From Semisulcospira habei (taxonomy: Eukaryota > Mollusca > Gastropoda > Semisulcospiridae): 64,000 bases of DNA. A program made the translations under genes and the position numbers. The notes below the pieces were generated by a model. The model saw nothing but the letters and a program-made list of their open reading frames with translations. It made no database searches and was not told the origin of the DNA. This document shows positions 19,250-30,229 of this stretch, one piece after another (within the stretch, counting starts at the first letter, position 1; each line of letters opens with the position of its first letter). The stretch spans positions 51,483,258 through 51,547,257 of the forward strand of contig BTPG01000004.1 in NCBI GenBank assembly GCA_036245525.1, in the 5' to 3' direction.

Positions 19250-22111
19250 CTCGGTACTGATGGTGCTGCTGTTGTCACTGCCGTGTCCGGAGCTGGAGTG
19301 GCTGGGGGTCCTCGGCTTGGTGACGGTGGCGTAGGGCGACAACAGCCGCTTCTCGTGCGCCACGATGCCGCTGTCGTTACCCGAGTCGCTGTCGTTGTTG
19401 GCTCCGCGCTTATGGTGATGGTGCGCGGCCACCTCCACGTACTTGCCGTTGACGCACGGCCGCCCGCTCTTGCCGTTCTCCTTCTCCTTCTTCCGCAGCT
19501 TGCTCTCTTTCGTCGTGGTGACGGGCGAGCCTCGTGACGTGTTGAACAGCGGCAGTTTGCTGGTCTGCGCCTTGCCGTTAACCTTCTGTGCGCCGTTCTT
19601 GCCCACGGTGGCCGGGGAGGAAGCGAGGCTGGAGGAGCTGCTGCTCTTGTCTTTGCCTTTCCCCTTGTCCTTGTCCTTGCGGCCGGCGTGCGGCGTGGAG
19701 AAGACGGGTAGTGCCGAGCCCTTGGGCGAGGTTTGCTTGTGCGGCTGTGGCGAGTCCTTGCTGGAGCAGGACGTCGACTTGGGGGTAGAGGTGGCGGAAG
19801 ACCCGGCAGAAGGCCCGGATGAGGAGCAGGATGAGGACAGGCTGGGTTTGGCCAGCACGCCGGCCTTGGGTGAGGACGAGGCTGATGACGATGACGATGG
19901 TTTCTGAGGCAGTGGCGGTTTGGAGCGGATGGCGAACTTGCTGCCTTTGCTGGGGAGGGTGGGGGAATCAGGGTCGTCACACGCCCCTAGTACGTCCTTG
20001 TTGTACAGCCCCTGAGACGTGGCGTACACTTCCGGTGCGTCAGCGTGACACACAGAGGCGTAGTGCGCGCCTACATACGTCTCACTGCCTAGTCTCAAGT
20101 GGTCCTTAGACACAACGTCCTCCTCACAAAACTCGCGATTGAGGTGGGGGTTGGAGGCGCCGTCTGGTTTCCGTGACAACAGAGGTTTGGAGAGGTCAGG
20201 CAGGAGGCCACAGTCTACAGCGCGTGAGGGCGACGGCTCGTGAGCCGCTAGATGTCGCGCCAGTTTGTCGCTCTGTCTGCCCTCCGTCAGCACTTTACTG
20301 TTGGTGACCAGTACTGACTCTTCCTTGTCTGTGTCGTCCGCCTCCCGCGCGCTGCACGACAAGCTGCTGAACGTCTCGTCATCCACGTCCTTGGCTAGCA
20401 GCGAGCTGTCCTTGCGTGACGCCAGGTTCTCTAGTTGTTCCTCCACCGTCAGCTCGTACAGAGACTCACGCCGACTGTCCCCGCTTCGATCATGCGTGTC
20501 CACGCTGCTGTCAAAACTCGTGTCGACTATAGTGCACATGACCGTGTCCTCTCCGCAGCGTGACGGGGGCGGAGGCGAATCCTCCAGATCCGCCATGCGT
20601 TCAAAGTCCGAGTCGTGTTCCGTGTTGGTCTCGGCGTCCGCCATCACCACGTCGCTACCCACACCCTCGGCGATGGCGGCAAGGCCCTCCCCCACTACCG
20701 CTGGAGACGAGCTTGCCGACATCGCCGCGTCTGACGTCGACACTGACTTGATCCACTGCACCACACGGTGGGTGGGGCTGGCGGAGCCGGGCAGGTCAGA
20801 CTTCTGCAGGCGGGACACTTTACTGTCAGTACCAACCTTCCTGCTGCACGACGGACTGGCTTTGGGCGAGAGTTTGGGGGAGGCCAGTGCCGCTTGCAGC
20901 TTCTTGCCCACGTGGTGCTTCCGGTGGTGCGAGGGCGAGGCCGTGTCCACGGTGTGTACGTCACGCGCCTCGAGCTCCCGAGGATCCACCATGCTGACCC
21001 CGTCCCCGGCCAGGCGGCGGTCTTCCACCATCTTACTGCCTTCTCCGCTGATAACCATGCTGGTTGGGCGGGAATCGGCCGCCTCCGCCATGGTGGAGAC
21101 GTTACTGTCGATGGAGATGGTGCTGTCAGGGCGCTCCCGCTCCAGGTGTTTGATGAGCGCCTGTTTTAACGCCTTGTCCGACACGGCCACTGACAGCTTG
21201 TTGGCTTGCACCGTCTGTACCTTACCCGCCTCGGGCTTGCTGCTCGTGTGTAGCGGGGTGGAACCTCCAGGAGCTGAGCCTGTAGTGCTGGCCATCATCT
21301 CGCGCGGTCCATCCACCCACTGCTCCTCGGCGTCCACCTTGCGGTTCTTCATGCGGCGCGCAGTGTCCCCGCGGTGTGAGGGTGACTGGGGGGCCGTATG
21401 CTGCTGGGGTGGGGCCGACTCGCTCTGTACCACGAATGCCGACGGTCCATCCACCCACTGCTCTGCCGCCTTCTTGCTCTCCGGGTATATAGCGGCTCCC
21501 GGTCCGTCCACCCACTGTTCCCCCTGGATGGGCGGGTGGTCCTTGACTCTGTGCTTGGCCCCCTTGTCCGTCCATTCTCCAGCTGACGTCTTGGGCACGG
21601 CGCCCTTACTTTGCAGAGTCAGTCGGTGCGCCATCTTGACGTGGGCGGGGCTGGGTGACCCGGGGGCAGACATGACGTGGGGAACAGGCTGCACGCGCGC
21701 CACAGCCGCTGGCGATCCTGCCTGTACCGGGGTGCCCGCCCGCATGGCCAGTCCGCGGTGAGGGGGGATGGCGTAGCGCCCTTCTGACGCCCGGCTCCGC
21801 CCGCTGTCCGAGTCCTCGCCTGACGACCTTGACCCTGAGGGTCTGCGCGGGAGTCGGGGGTTGGTGCGCGGCACGTGGCGGGGCGGCCCCTCGTTGTCCG
21901 TCAGTTCGCGGTCACTGAGCGACTGTCCGTTAGCCCCCATGTAGATGACGGTGTCGCAGGACTGCTCGCTGCTGGAGGTGTAGTCGGGGTCGGAGTGGGA
22001 GGAGGAGTACAGGACGTCCTCCCGCAACGTGCCCATCCTCAGCCCGCGGTACGGACGGCGGAACTTGGCGCTCTCGTCCGTCGAGCTGTCCTCGGAACTC
22101 GTGCTCGAAAA
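19250..22111 (-). CDS. KIF26: KIF26-like kinesin, giant tail exon
   Basis: 2862 nt, 954 codons, phase 0 at both ends: acceptor gtttcag/TTTTCG at 22112-22113, donor ACCGAG/gtacgc. It starts FSSTSSEDSSTDES and by about residue 50 gives SCDTVIYMGANGQSLSDREL and TDNEGPPRHVP, the signature of the segment just after the motor in KIF26 proteins. The rest is low-complexity: three EQWVDGP motifs (about residues 198-269), acidic SPPPP region, serine/proline stretches and a lysine-rich GKDKGKGKDKSSSS block, ending SSGHGSDNSSTISTE. Vertebrate KIF26 genes also have one very large tail exon here. The exon is much more GC-rich than its surroundings, which opens long antisense frames. Confidence 0.95.
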
Positions 22112-22203
22112 CTGAAACACACAACAGACCGGCGCTTACAACAACTCCTTGGAAACATCAGGTAGAAATCGTCACAAGAAAGAGACAATAGATTGTTTCC
22201 TCT

Positions 22204-22271
22204 GCAAGAGGGATAGATTCTCATGAGCCCCTGCAACTGCAGGGGCTCATGAGAATCTATGCCTCTTGCAG
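22204..22271. repeat. HpA foldback, near consensus
   Basis: Perfect arms except GAGGGAT/ATGCCTC; loop AACT. Confidence 0.95.
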
Positions 22272-22288
22272 ACATCGATTTTTTCCTC

Positions 22289-22357
22289 TGCATGAGAAAT
22301 AGATTCGCACAAGCCTCTGCAACTGTAGCGGCTCGTGATAACCTATGCCTCTTGCAG
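22289..22357. repeat. HpA, decayed
   Basis: Second of the intronic triplet; GAGAAATAGATTCGCACAAG has lost pairing to CGGCTCGTGATAACCTATG. Confidence 0.75.
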
Positions 22358-22367
22358 TCGTCGTCTT

Positions 22368-22431
22368 GAGAGACATAGATTCGCATGAGGCAGTTGCAGG
22401 AGCTCATGGGAATCTATGCACCTTGCAGACA
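22368..22431. repeat. HpA, decayed
   Basis: Third of the triplet; the inner left arm is deleted (CATGAGGCAGTTGCAGGAGC). Confidence 0.75.
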
Positions 22432-22804
22432 GCTAAGGCTAATTACAACGCCAAGCTCACTACAACACTCTCTGGGTTTTCTCACGCGTCTGTGAAAAAT
22501 ACAGATTTGTTAAAATAAAAAGACTCAAGATAATTTGACCACACAAGAACGGATAAAGTACAGGCCATCGCAGATAGGAAATAATCAGTATAAGGATGAC
22601 GCTAAATTGTTTGCTGACAAACCGCAGGCATGAACACTTCACTTCACTCCGAGGGACATACTCACGCAATGAAAAAAATAAAACACAAAAAGTTCAAACA
22701 AAAGAGACAATCTTAACAATGACAAGCTACACACACTTAATATGTATGCAAACGATAGCTGGCCACGTTTCCTTCTCTCTGCGAAAACGGCTGATACTGA
22801 AATA

Positions 22805-22870
22805 CAAGAGGCACAGATCCTCATGAGCCCCCGCATCTGCGGGGGCTCATGCGGATCTATGCCTCTTGCT
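22805..22870. repeat. HpA foldback
   Basis: GC-rich inner arms CCCCCGC/GCGGGGG; one mismatch CATGAGG/CATGCGG. Confidence 0.92.
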
Positions 22871-22902
22871 GGCATGTGAGGGGTCAGGCCAAGGCGACTG
22901 AC

Positions 22903-23065
22903 CTTTGTGCGTCGTCTCTTCATCCTGTGGATGCGCGCGGCTAGCTGAATGACCTGCAGCGTCTCATTGTAGTGCGGCACGGCGGAGCTCACGTGCGCCA
23001 GCATGCACGTGCGGCACGTGACGTTGCCCAGAGAGTCCCTCAGCAGCTGCGAGATCTTGCTGTCC
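22903..23065 (-). CDS. KIF26: KIF26-like kinesin, end of motor domain
   Basis: 163-nt exon: acceptor gtttcag/GGACAG, donor ACAAAG/gtcagt. It completes an Arg codon from the exon at 47511 and ends in phase 0. It encodes DSKISQLLRDSLGNVTCRTC, MLAHVSSAVPHYNETLQVIQ and LAARIHRMKRRRTK. This is the classic kinesin segment Y/HRDSKLTxLLxDSLGGN...ETLxTLxxAxR that closes the motor fold, with the HRMKRRR neck typical of KIF26. The Asp-Ser-Lys and Asp-Ser-Leu-Gly-Asn landmarks are present. Confidence 0.97.
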
Positions 23066-23183
23066 CTGAAACACACGGCAACACACACGGCACGTCAAAC
23101 ATCATTGTACGAGAAACAGTGGCTGAAACGACTAGCTAGTGATTTGAGATTTGGCCATGAAATGTTGTGAAATGAGAGTAGTC

Positions 23184-23283
23184 TTAACCCTTTGGCTGTC
23201 GGTAGCGGTTTTTGTCGCGATGATTCCGACAGTCCGACAGGAATCATCGCGACAAAACCCGCTACCGACAGCCAAAGGGTTAG
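23184..23283. repeat. HpT foldback, TTAA left end
   Basis: 100 bp: TTAACCCTTTGGCTGTCGG, GTAGCGGTTTTTGTCGCGAT and GATTCC, then the complement ending GCCAAAGGGTTAG. TTAACCCTTTG is the typical terminus of piggyBac-type elements. Arms of about 45 bp with two or three mismatches. Confidence 0.9.
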
Positions 23284-24122
23284 TTTTGACTTTAACTCGT
23301 CACATCATTTTATAAGCTGCTAGCTTGTTTTCTTCTGGAGGAACTTGACTATTTTGTACATGTGTTAATGGTGCAATACAACTATTGAAACCACAGCTGA
23401 CTCTCAATTCACAAAGCGTTTAGCCAGCCATGTACTCGAACATAAAATCAACTTAAGGTAAAATACCGTGAGAGCAAAATGTGTGCTGGTTTGTGATTTT
23501 GCACCTGACGGCTGTACGATAAAAAAAAAAACCCAGACCAAACAAATGTTACAAAACAGTTGTAACGCCTTCTTCTTCTTCTTCACCCTTCCCGGTTTTA
23601 ACGCCAAACGCTGGGAATCGTCCAGCTGACGTCTTTGAATTTCAACACAAATGTAAGCTAGGGGCAAGCGCAAAGACACTACAGTGTTTGGTCTTTCATG
23701 AGAGTAAACAGCACTGTAAACGGACAGAAAATGGTTGCGACCAAAAGAAGCAAAACCCTAAAAACACCATCAAGTAGGCCTATTCCACAAACCGCGTGTC
23801 CTTGTACTTAGAGGTACTCATTATCGGTGCCGAAGTCGGAAAATCTTTTCCACTAAAGAGGTCAAAAGCCAGTACTGCTATGCACTGAGAGTTGCCTCCA
23901 CTTATGTGATGAACAAGGTGTGCAGAAGTTGTGACTGATTCCGTTGAGCGGTGTGTGTGCGTGTCTTGAAAAAGCATCAGCGGAACAATCGAAATGCAAA
24001 ACACTGTCGGCTGTAGTCTAACTACAGTGCACATGATTGATAAAACGTGCCAGATTTCCTACCCAGACAGCGCGGTAGTGCGCGTGATCAAGCACAATGA
24101 GAAATTTCTCAAACTCCAATTC
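23284..24122. other. Intron sequence, one HpB remnant
   Basis: Contains a decayed HpB at 23482-23545 and a short CTT run near 23570. Nothing else recognised. Confidence 0.4.
23482..23545. repeat. HpB, decayed
   Basis: GTGCTGGTTTGTGATTTTGC and CTGACGGCTG remain; the right arm is interrupted by an A-run. Confidence 0.5.
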
Positions 24123-24316
24123 AGTAACCCCAAGGTTGTATTTCAGACGTGTCGCTTAACAACGATGTTCCAGTTCCAGAAGATGGGAACAACCATGATA
24201 ATTTAAGGGTAGTGCCAGATTAGCTTGGCGCCTGAAGGCGCCAAGCTAATCTGGCACTACCCTTGAATTATCATGGTCGATCCATCTTCTGCTGAAATGC
24301 GTCGGAAATGGGTTAT
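24123..24316. repeat. HpC (AATTC subtype), reverse polarity
   Basis: Core arms perfect over more than 40 bp except AATTTAAGG/CCTTGAATT. Outer left segment (CCCCAAGGTTGTATTTC) corresponds to that at 30050. Confidence 0.85.
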
Positions 24317-25150
24317 GACGTGTCAAACCGTTTCGACTGACAAGCGGAAGTTCATCGAAACCGCAGTAAACCTAAACTCAAACCGTCCTTGTGTTAACCT
24401 CCGCCTGTGTGGCAATTCCACCCCATCACGGAGTTCACTGTGAACATTCAGCAACTGAATGATGCAGTCGAGACTGAAAGTCTTTTCTATCCACAACCAC
24501 GACATGACCCAACACACACTGAAGACACCTTCTTGATTAACACAAACAAAGACAGAATTCCAGCGAAGACTAAAAAAAAAACGCGCTGATAAAGACAGTG
24601 ACAACACAATTTATTAATATTTAGACATCACATGCAAACAAAAACACAATTTGCAACTTAGCTTCTCGTGATGGGATGATGAAAAATGCAAGTTGCAAAT
24701 TGTATACTTGTTTGTCTATTTTGAAAAATGGTTTTAACCCGAATATTAATAAATTGTGTTGTAGCTGTCTTTTTTTAATCGTGTTTATTTCTTTGTTGGG
24801 GTGTTGTCTGCATTTCACATGCTTTTTTTCTTGTGTGTGTGTGTGTGTGTGGATGACAGAAACAAAGGAAACGTCACTCTGTAATTCTCACACCACAAAG
24901 TTATAATCAACACGGCAGAAAAGCATGTATCTGAATGTTTCGTATTCTGACAGCAACAATTTCATCGCTGCAAATACGTCTTCTGCCATTTTATCCTGCA
25001 AGGTCGTCACTAGATCTCCGCCGGACGCCGCTTGCAGACATCGTACTGGCCTGACAGAACCATGATAGAACGTAGACACACTACTGACACCCTGCCCCAT
25101 CTCCACATCAAACACAAGTGGAATCACAAAATGTCGAAATCCAATGCACA
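24317..25150. other. Intron sequence, no gene seen
   Basis: Includes a short GT run at 24834-24850. No coding or repeat structure recognised. Confidence 0.4.
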
Positions 25151-25212
25151 TGTGTGCTGGTCTGTGATTTTAGACCTTACGGCTTTTAGTCCAAAATCAC
25201 AGACCAACACTC
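25151..25212. repeat. HpB, centre-deleted
   Basis: Left arm GTGTGCTGGTCTGTGATTTT intact, centre reduced to GGCTTTTAG, right arm TCCAAAATCACAGACCAAC. Confidence 0.82.
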
Positions 25213-25345
25213 ACTTGGACACCTCATTCACAAATTTCCAGCTTCGTCCATCATCGCTGGCGAAAGTCCTCAAACATAGAGGCACCCTCTACAAGGCGCC
25301 CGCGGCCGGTAAGGCGCTAGTAGGTGCCAGAGGGACATAAAAATG

Positions 25346-25366
25346 GAACGAACGAACGAACGAACG
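25346..25366 (+). repeat. (GAAC)n tail
   Basis: Five GAAC units following CATAAAAATG, the kind of tail left by a SINE or LINE. The upstream 100 bp may be its body. Confidence 0.6.
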
Positions 25367-25418
25367 CGCTAGTTTAGTGGCCTGGCGGGCTGTGCATAGC
25401 TAAAGCTCACGAAGGCCG

Positions 25419-25457
25419 CTTTAAACCTGTAAGGTTCAAAATCAGAGACCAGCACAT
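25419..25457. repeat. HpB half element
   Basis: CCTGTAAGGTTCAAAATCAG then AGACCAGCACAT: right arm only. Confidence 0.6.
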
Positions 25458-25702
25458 TTTGGACACTTATTCATATCAATCTTACTTCATCCGTCATGGC
25501 TGGGAGCTGGGAGCGTAGAGGGCGTTAACAGAACGCGTCGGTTTGGTGGCGGCCCGGCTCAGTATGCACGTACAAACCTACAATGGCGCCTAAGGTAGAG
25601 GTTTTATAGGTAGCACGCGGCGATGATAATCAAACGAGGGGAACCGGGGAATCGCGCGCTACCTGCTACAGCTATTACGCTGCCTCCATCACCTCAGTCA
25701 CA

Positions 25703-25755
25703 CACACCGGGGCTGGGGGTCGGTGGGGGAGGGGAGGGGAGGGGGGGGGGAGATT
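25703..25755. repeat. G-rich low-complexity
   Basis: GGGGA/GGTGGGG runs; could form G-quadruplex, not tested. Confidence 0.75.
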
Positions 25756-25858
25756 GAGGTGGGTTATTGTGATGAGGTTGTTGATGATGATGAGTGTGCC
25801 ATAGGTAACATCCCTGGAAAGCCGTTACATTTGTACCGCTAGTCCGCCACTCAGAGCC

Positions 25859-25904
25859 CCACGGCCTAGAGCTGAAACGTCGAAAATCACAGGCCAGCAC
25901 ACCT
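25859..25904. repeat. HpB half element
   Basis: GAAAATCACAGGCCAGCACA: right arm only, damaged centre. Confidence 0.5.
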
Positions 25905-25969
25905 CGAGTGTATGGAACTCAAATGACCTCTTCCTCTTAAAACTGAATAAAAAGTGCTTGATCTCTGCA

Positions 25970-26036
25970 GCAAGAGCTATAGATCTTCACGAGCCCCCGC
26001 AAATGCGGGGGCTCATGAGGATCCATAGCTCTTGCA
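25970..26036. repeat. HpA with paired arm variant
   Basis: GCAAGAGCTATAGATC on the left and CATAGCTCTTGC on the right: both bases of the usual GGCAT/ATGCC changed together. Confidence 0.92.
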
Positions 26037-26093
26037 CACTGATGCAGTTCATGAGTTTTTGCTGATCTATGTCTATGGTGCATGGAAGCGACT

Positions 26094-26154
26094 CGGGGTG
26101 GGGGTGGGGGGTGGGGGTGGGGGGGCTCAGGAGGATCCTGGCTTCTTGCAGACA
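26094..26154. repeat. HpA remnant with G-rich expansion
   Basis: The left arm is replaced by GGGGTGGGGGTGGGG tract; right arm GGAGGATCCTGGCTTCTTGC remains. The tract may have grown from the GGGG of the stem. Confidence 0.55.
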
Positions 26155-26316
26155 TGTACGAAGTCACAGCGAGACCTCAGGCAAAGCTGGTTAGGTCAGA
26201 GAGTATGGGGGAACACGTGGCAATGTTCTTCAAGCCGCCGTAGACCTAGACGACAGCAATCAAAAAGAACCCGTAAACAAGGTAAGCAGCCCAGGTGGAG
26301 CCACACCCTTTCGTTT

Positions 26317-26384
26317 GCAAGAGGCATAGATTCTCATGAGCCCCTGCTGCCGCAGGGGTTCATGAAAATCAATGCCTCTTGCGG
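26317..26384. repeat. HpA foldback
   Basis: Near-consensus left arm; right arm with GGGTTCATGAAAATCAATG changes. Confidence 0.92.
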
Positions 26385-26544
26385 AAAAAATGTCTGCATC
26401 GATGTTCGCCAGATCAAGGTAATCTTGAAGGTTTGCGTCTCCGATTGTATCGGCGTTTTACATCTCCGGCTGTAATGCCTGCGAGCTGTTGTCTGTTTAC
26501 ACACACAATGTTACTTTCTCGATCTCAGTCAAAAGATCATCCTT

Positions 26545-26611
26545 CTGCAAGATGCGCAGATCCTCATGAGCCTCCGACCCGCGGTGTTCACGAAAATGTA
26601 CGCTCCTGGCG
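26545..26611. repeat. HpA, decayed
   Basis: GCAAGATGCGCAGATCCTCA with an eroded right arm CACGAAAATGTACGCTCCTG. Confidence 0.65.
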
Positions 26612-26972
26612 AAATGAATGGCGTCTCTGTCCCTTTGTCTCATTAAGCGCTGTATCCCTCCGATTCTGGGCGTCAGTTGTTCATGAGATTGCTATATGGT
26701 ACCTTATATCTAGTACATTGTACTCCCCCCTCACCAAGTTTACGAGTGTCGTTTAGATGTACGATATGTACGATACAGAAAATGACATTTATCCTGCGAT
26801 ATCTCACAGATGTTTATTTTTCTCAACTTTTGGGTACTCATATTTACCTCTCTAAAAGTTCTGTTTGCTTATACTAAACACACATCGCAGACCATACTGA
26901 TCGCCCACAAGCTCATCGCCTGTGAGCGTGATAAAGGAAGTAATGCAGATTACAGAATGCTGGCACGAACTA

Positions 26973-27029
26973 GCAAGAGACGTAGATCCACAATTGCGAG
27001 GGCTCATGCAGATCTATGTCTCTTGTAGA
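26973..27029. repeat. HpA, inner-left deletion
   Basis: GCAAGAGACGTAGATCCACA is followed directly by ATTGCGAGGGCTCATG. GAGACGTAG and TATGTCTCT keep a paired A/T variant. Confidence 0.8.
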
Positions 27030-27177
27030 TGGGGTGGGTTTCTTGCCGGATTACCGACAGACTCATCTCTTGTCCAGTAAATACCAACTACTTGACATTC
27101 AGGTGAGGGCTGAGACGAGTCAGTAGATAAAGATGGACGGTCCACGGGGACAGCCGGACATTTCTTCTGCCAGCCTC

Positions 27178-27215
27178 CTGAGGCACAGATTCTCATAAGT
27201 CTTTGCAGCATCCGA
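27178..27215. repeat. HpA left-arm remnant
   Basis: CTGAGGCACAGATTCTCATA then AGTCTTTGCAGC. Confidence 0.45.
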
Positions 27216-27783
27216 GCTTGTTCAAGTATTTCTAGAAAGGACTACCCCAATTCCGTTCAATGTCCCCAACACAGAGTAGGTTGCTGGGACAGCAGTGTAC
27301 GATTAAAGAACGCGTCCAGCACTTACCGGCTGATTACTGGTGACCACACTTCATTACCTTCCGCCAGGGGGCGCGCCACCCAATTTCCGGCCGCGCGCGA
27401 CGCTGACAGGAAGTCCACTTTTCGCGCGGAATTTTAACTTAGAATACTTTCTTTCGACGTGATTTCTAAAGACTTTTTCTGGCTTACTTGTCGAGGCAAA
27501 TTGTAAAAAAAAAAAAAAAAAAAAACCTTTTGGTCTTGTTTTTATGTAGGAATAATTCAGAAAATAAATATAAGGGGTCTTAATAGAATCAGTGTTTTTG
27601 TTGGCTTATTTACATCTATGCTTTTGAGAATGAAGAGGTCACTGGGCGTTCTACTACTGCTACATGCAAAAGGATCGGCATATGCAAATGGTTAAACTTT
27701 CCACTGACTTTGAGACGGTGAGCAGATCGTGTTCAAGACAAGACTATGCCCAGAAACCTCTCCACTGGACGTAAATATGGTCC
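27216..27783. other. Intron sequence, poly-A tract
   Basis: Unique sequence with an A-run at about 27505-27525. No gene seen. Confidence 0.4.
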
Positions 27784-27851
27784 GCAAGAGGCACAGATTC
27801 TCATGAGCCCCCGCGACTAGCGGGGGCTCATGAGGATCTATGCCTCTTGCA
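27784..27851. repeat. HpA foldback
   Basis: Inner arms CCCCCGC/GCGGGGG, loop GACTA; right flank GCAGATGG. Confidence 0.93.
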
Positions 27852-28488
27852 GATGGCTGACGTTATGGTAAGAGTACAGTCAAAGGAAAGAGATTCTACG
27901 GACGCCCTTCCCGTCTGGAAGGAGTTCTGATTGTACAAAAGGGCTGTGTGGACTCAAAGTCTAGTATCAAAGAAGCGGTGAACTTTTAACACGGTTGACA
28001 CTCACAATATAGTCTGCATAAATTTGACTTTAAAGTACTCTCTTGAGACCCCCCCCCCCCCCCATGACCTCAGTGAAGGTCTAGACGTAAATTCTTTAGT
28101 AACTCACAAATCTAAACCACTTTGCAAATGTTCTCAGAGCTGAAGACTAAACACGGGGGCGTGTGGTTTTGGAGGCAGTCAATGTCATAATTATTACAAA
28201 ATCGGAGATATAACAAAAGTCGTTTACAAACTAACAGCAACACTCTTCAGGTCTCGACCGCACGCACTATGTCGACGTGTAAATACTCCGCTTATAACCA
28301 ACTTCGGATAAAACAACACAAATGTCCGGTCATTTGGCAGCTTGTTGTGGTCCTACGTTCTCTACAGTTGGAAAAGCTGACCACTTCGGTGGACACTGTC
28401 TGGTAACTGCTTGTTCAGCATCATTCCCATCACGCATATTGCAGTCTAAACACCCGAACATCTCCTCTGTCTGATGTGAAAGTCAAGA
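27852..28488. other. Intron sequence, poly-C tract
   Basis: C-run at 28049-28063. Nothing else recognised. Confidence 0.4.
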
Positions 28489-28557
28489 GCAAGAGGCTCG
28501 GAGCCTCATGATACCCCGCATATGCAGGGGCTCATGAGGCTCTGTGTCTCTTGCAGA
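28489..28557. repeat. HpA with paired arm variant
   Basis: GAGCCTCATG on the left matches CATGAGGCTC on the right, replacing the family GATTCTC/GAGAATC or GATCCTC/GAGGATC. Confidence 0.9.
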
Positions 28558-28770
28558 TGGCCAGTTATCACTCTTTCTAAAAATTATGAAAATCGGGAAA
28601 GCCCGAACACGTCCTCAGTGGAAAGGAAAGCCTACTGTAGCTAATGCCACGACCGCTGGGGGCGCATTTGAGTTTGATCCGCTGGTCAACTGCAACCCCC
28701 AAGGGTCTCATTAACAGGGCGCTCCTGTCGACGACATTTAGATCGTTCCCCATTAAGTGTAAAGTAATCA

Positions 28771-28862
28771 GGCCAACGTCGGGCGCGTCTGGCCCGCACA
28801 CAGTCGTGCGCGGGTCGAACGCGTCCGACGACGGCCCGAAGGTCTTATGTCTACTGGGCTTG
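28771..28862. repeat. HpG foldback, imperfect
   Basis: GCCAACGTCGGGCGCGTCTG, central CCCGCACACAGTCGTGCGCG, then GACGACGGCCCGAAGGTCTT and ACTGGGC. Central stem good, outer arm eroded. Confidence 0.7.
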
Positions 28863-29306
28863 TCTGTCGCCTGACCCCACCCGTTGTCAGTCGTCCCATT
28901 TGCATTGCTAATCGATCAGTACTAACGAGCGGGTCCGTGGTCAGCAGTCGGTTTACGTCAATCGGTCACCAAGGTCAAAGTCTCTAGCTGCCTTTATCAA
29001 TCCTCAAAGTCAAAGTTCACGAAATGTTAATTGTGTTGTCCTAAGATTTGCATGGTTAATGCGCCTAATGATTAAATGCACTAACACATATTAGATCGGT
29101 GCTCAACAATCATTTCTGATACGTCCACCACGGTCAAAAAGTTGCACACATCGATCTTCAAGGTCAAGTCCCTCCATCTTGAAGGTCATGGACTGTCTTG
29201 CATAAATGCATCGTCAGCGTGTGCGCACTGGGAATAGGGGAAGGAGAAAGGGAGTGGAGGAGGGAAATGCATTTGAACAGTTACTTACAGTAGTTCCTTA
29301 ACACGC

Positions 29307-29307
<1 letters not shown>
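28863..29307. other. Intron sequence, no gene seen
   Basis: Several GGTCAAAG/AAGGTCAA motifs recur (28970, 29000, 29160) without clear periodicity. Confidence 0.35.

Positions 29308-29388
<81 letters not shown>
29308..29388. repeat. (CA)n microsatellite, 81 bp
   Basis: About 40 CA units followed by CAAACATTTTTTTT. Confidence 0.97.
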
Positions 29389-29392
<4 letters not shown>

Positions 29393-29648
29393 CAAACATT
29401 TTTTTTTTGAACGTCTGACTTCTTAGGGAAGAACTCCCTGGTTTGCCCTTACTTCAAAGTTTAATGGTGTGGATAGAAGTTTTATTTCTTCAGAAAATCC
29501 CATTGGGATTGTTTCCCAGAAAAGTTGTGTAATCTGTCTGACTTAAACGCCCCACGAGAACTAGTCCGAGAGAAGAGAAACTATTTACAAAAACAACATT
29601 AAACTAGTTGTACTTCCCGTCTTATGGCGCGAATACTAGCGCAAGAAA

Positions 29649-29719
29649 TGTGCTGGTGCGTGATTTTGGACCTGACGGCCTGCCAGGCCGTCAGGTCCAA
29701 AATCACACACCAGCACACA
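29649..29719. repeat. HpB with paired variants
   Basis: CTGACGGCCTGCCAGGCCG then TCAGG: both arms carry TGACGG/CCGTCA instead of TTACGG/CCGTAA. Arms are about 34 bp with one mismatch. Confidence 0.95.
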
Positions 29720-29774
29720 AAACATAAACCTAAAAAGCGAAAAATCTATTTCAACAAAATGCCTCCCGATTTGG

Positions 29775-30053
29775 CCATTACGGAATGTATGCGTCAGGAC
29801 CTTGACAACTAGGGTTGTATTTTAACCATCCCCAAGGACTGACTGTTTGTTAGAAGTGCGATGCAAATACATTTAAACTGCAAGTAATATTTCTAGACAT
29901 AACCCATTTAACCCGATGTGACCATTACGGAAAGTATGCGTCAGGACCATGATAACTAGGGTTATATATTTTAACCATCCCCAAGGACTGACTTTTAGAA
30001 GTGCGATGCAAATACATTTAAACTGCAAGTATTTCTAGACATAACCCATTTAA
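29775..30053. repeat. Tandem duplication, about 147-bp unit
   Basis: CCATTACGGAATGTATGCGT...GACATAACCCATTTAACC occurs at 29775-29921 and again at 29922-30053. The second unit differs by small deletions (loss of GTTTG, loss of AATA) and scattered substitutions. Confidence 0.92.
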
Positions 30054-30229
30054 CCCCATGGCCGTATTTCCCAAACTGTCACCTAACCACTAGGCACCAG
30101 CTGCAGGAGATGGGATAGACCGTGATAATTCAAGGGCAGTGCCAGATTAGCTTGGCGCCTGGCACTGCCCTTGAATTATCACGGTCTATCCCATCTTCTG
30201 CTGTCTTGCGTAGCGGCTAAACGGATTAA
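30050..30229. repeat. HpC, TTAA ends, short centre
   Basis: TTAACCCCATGGCCGTATTT to CTAAACGGATTAA. Arms GGGATAGACCGTGATAATTC and complement are perfect for over 40 bp; part of the central GGCGCC palindrome is missing. Confidence 0.9.

Larger units (their letters stand above)
22112..22902 (-). other. Intron with four HpA copies
   Basis: 791-bp intron. Three HpA copies lie almost end to end at 22204-22431 and a fourth at 22805-22870, close to the donor side of the motor exon. Confidence 0.85.

Noticed and set aside
20265..21761. 498-codon open frame on the plus strand
   Set aside because: It is antisense to the GC-rich tail exon of the kinesin gene. Its peptide is serine/arginine low-complexity with no motif, while the minus frame has KIF26 signatures and matching splice sites.
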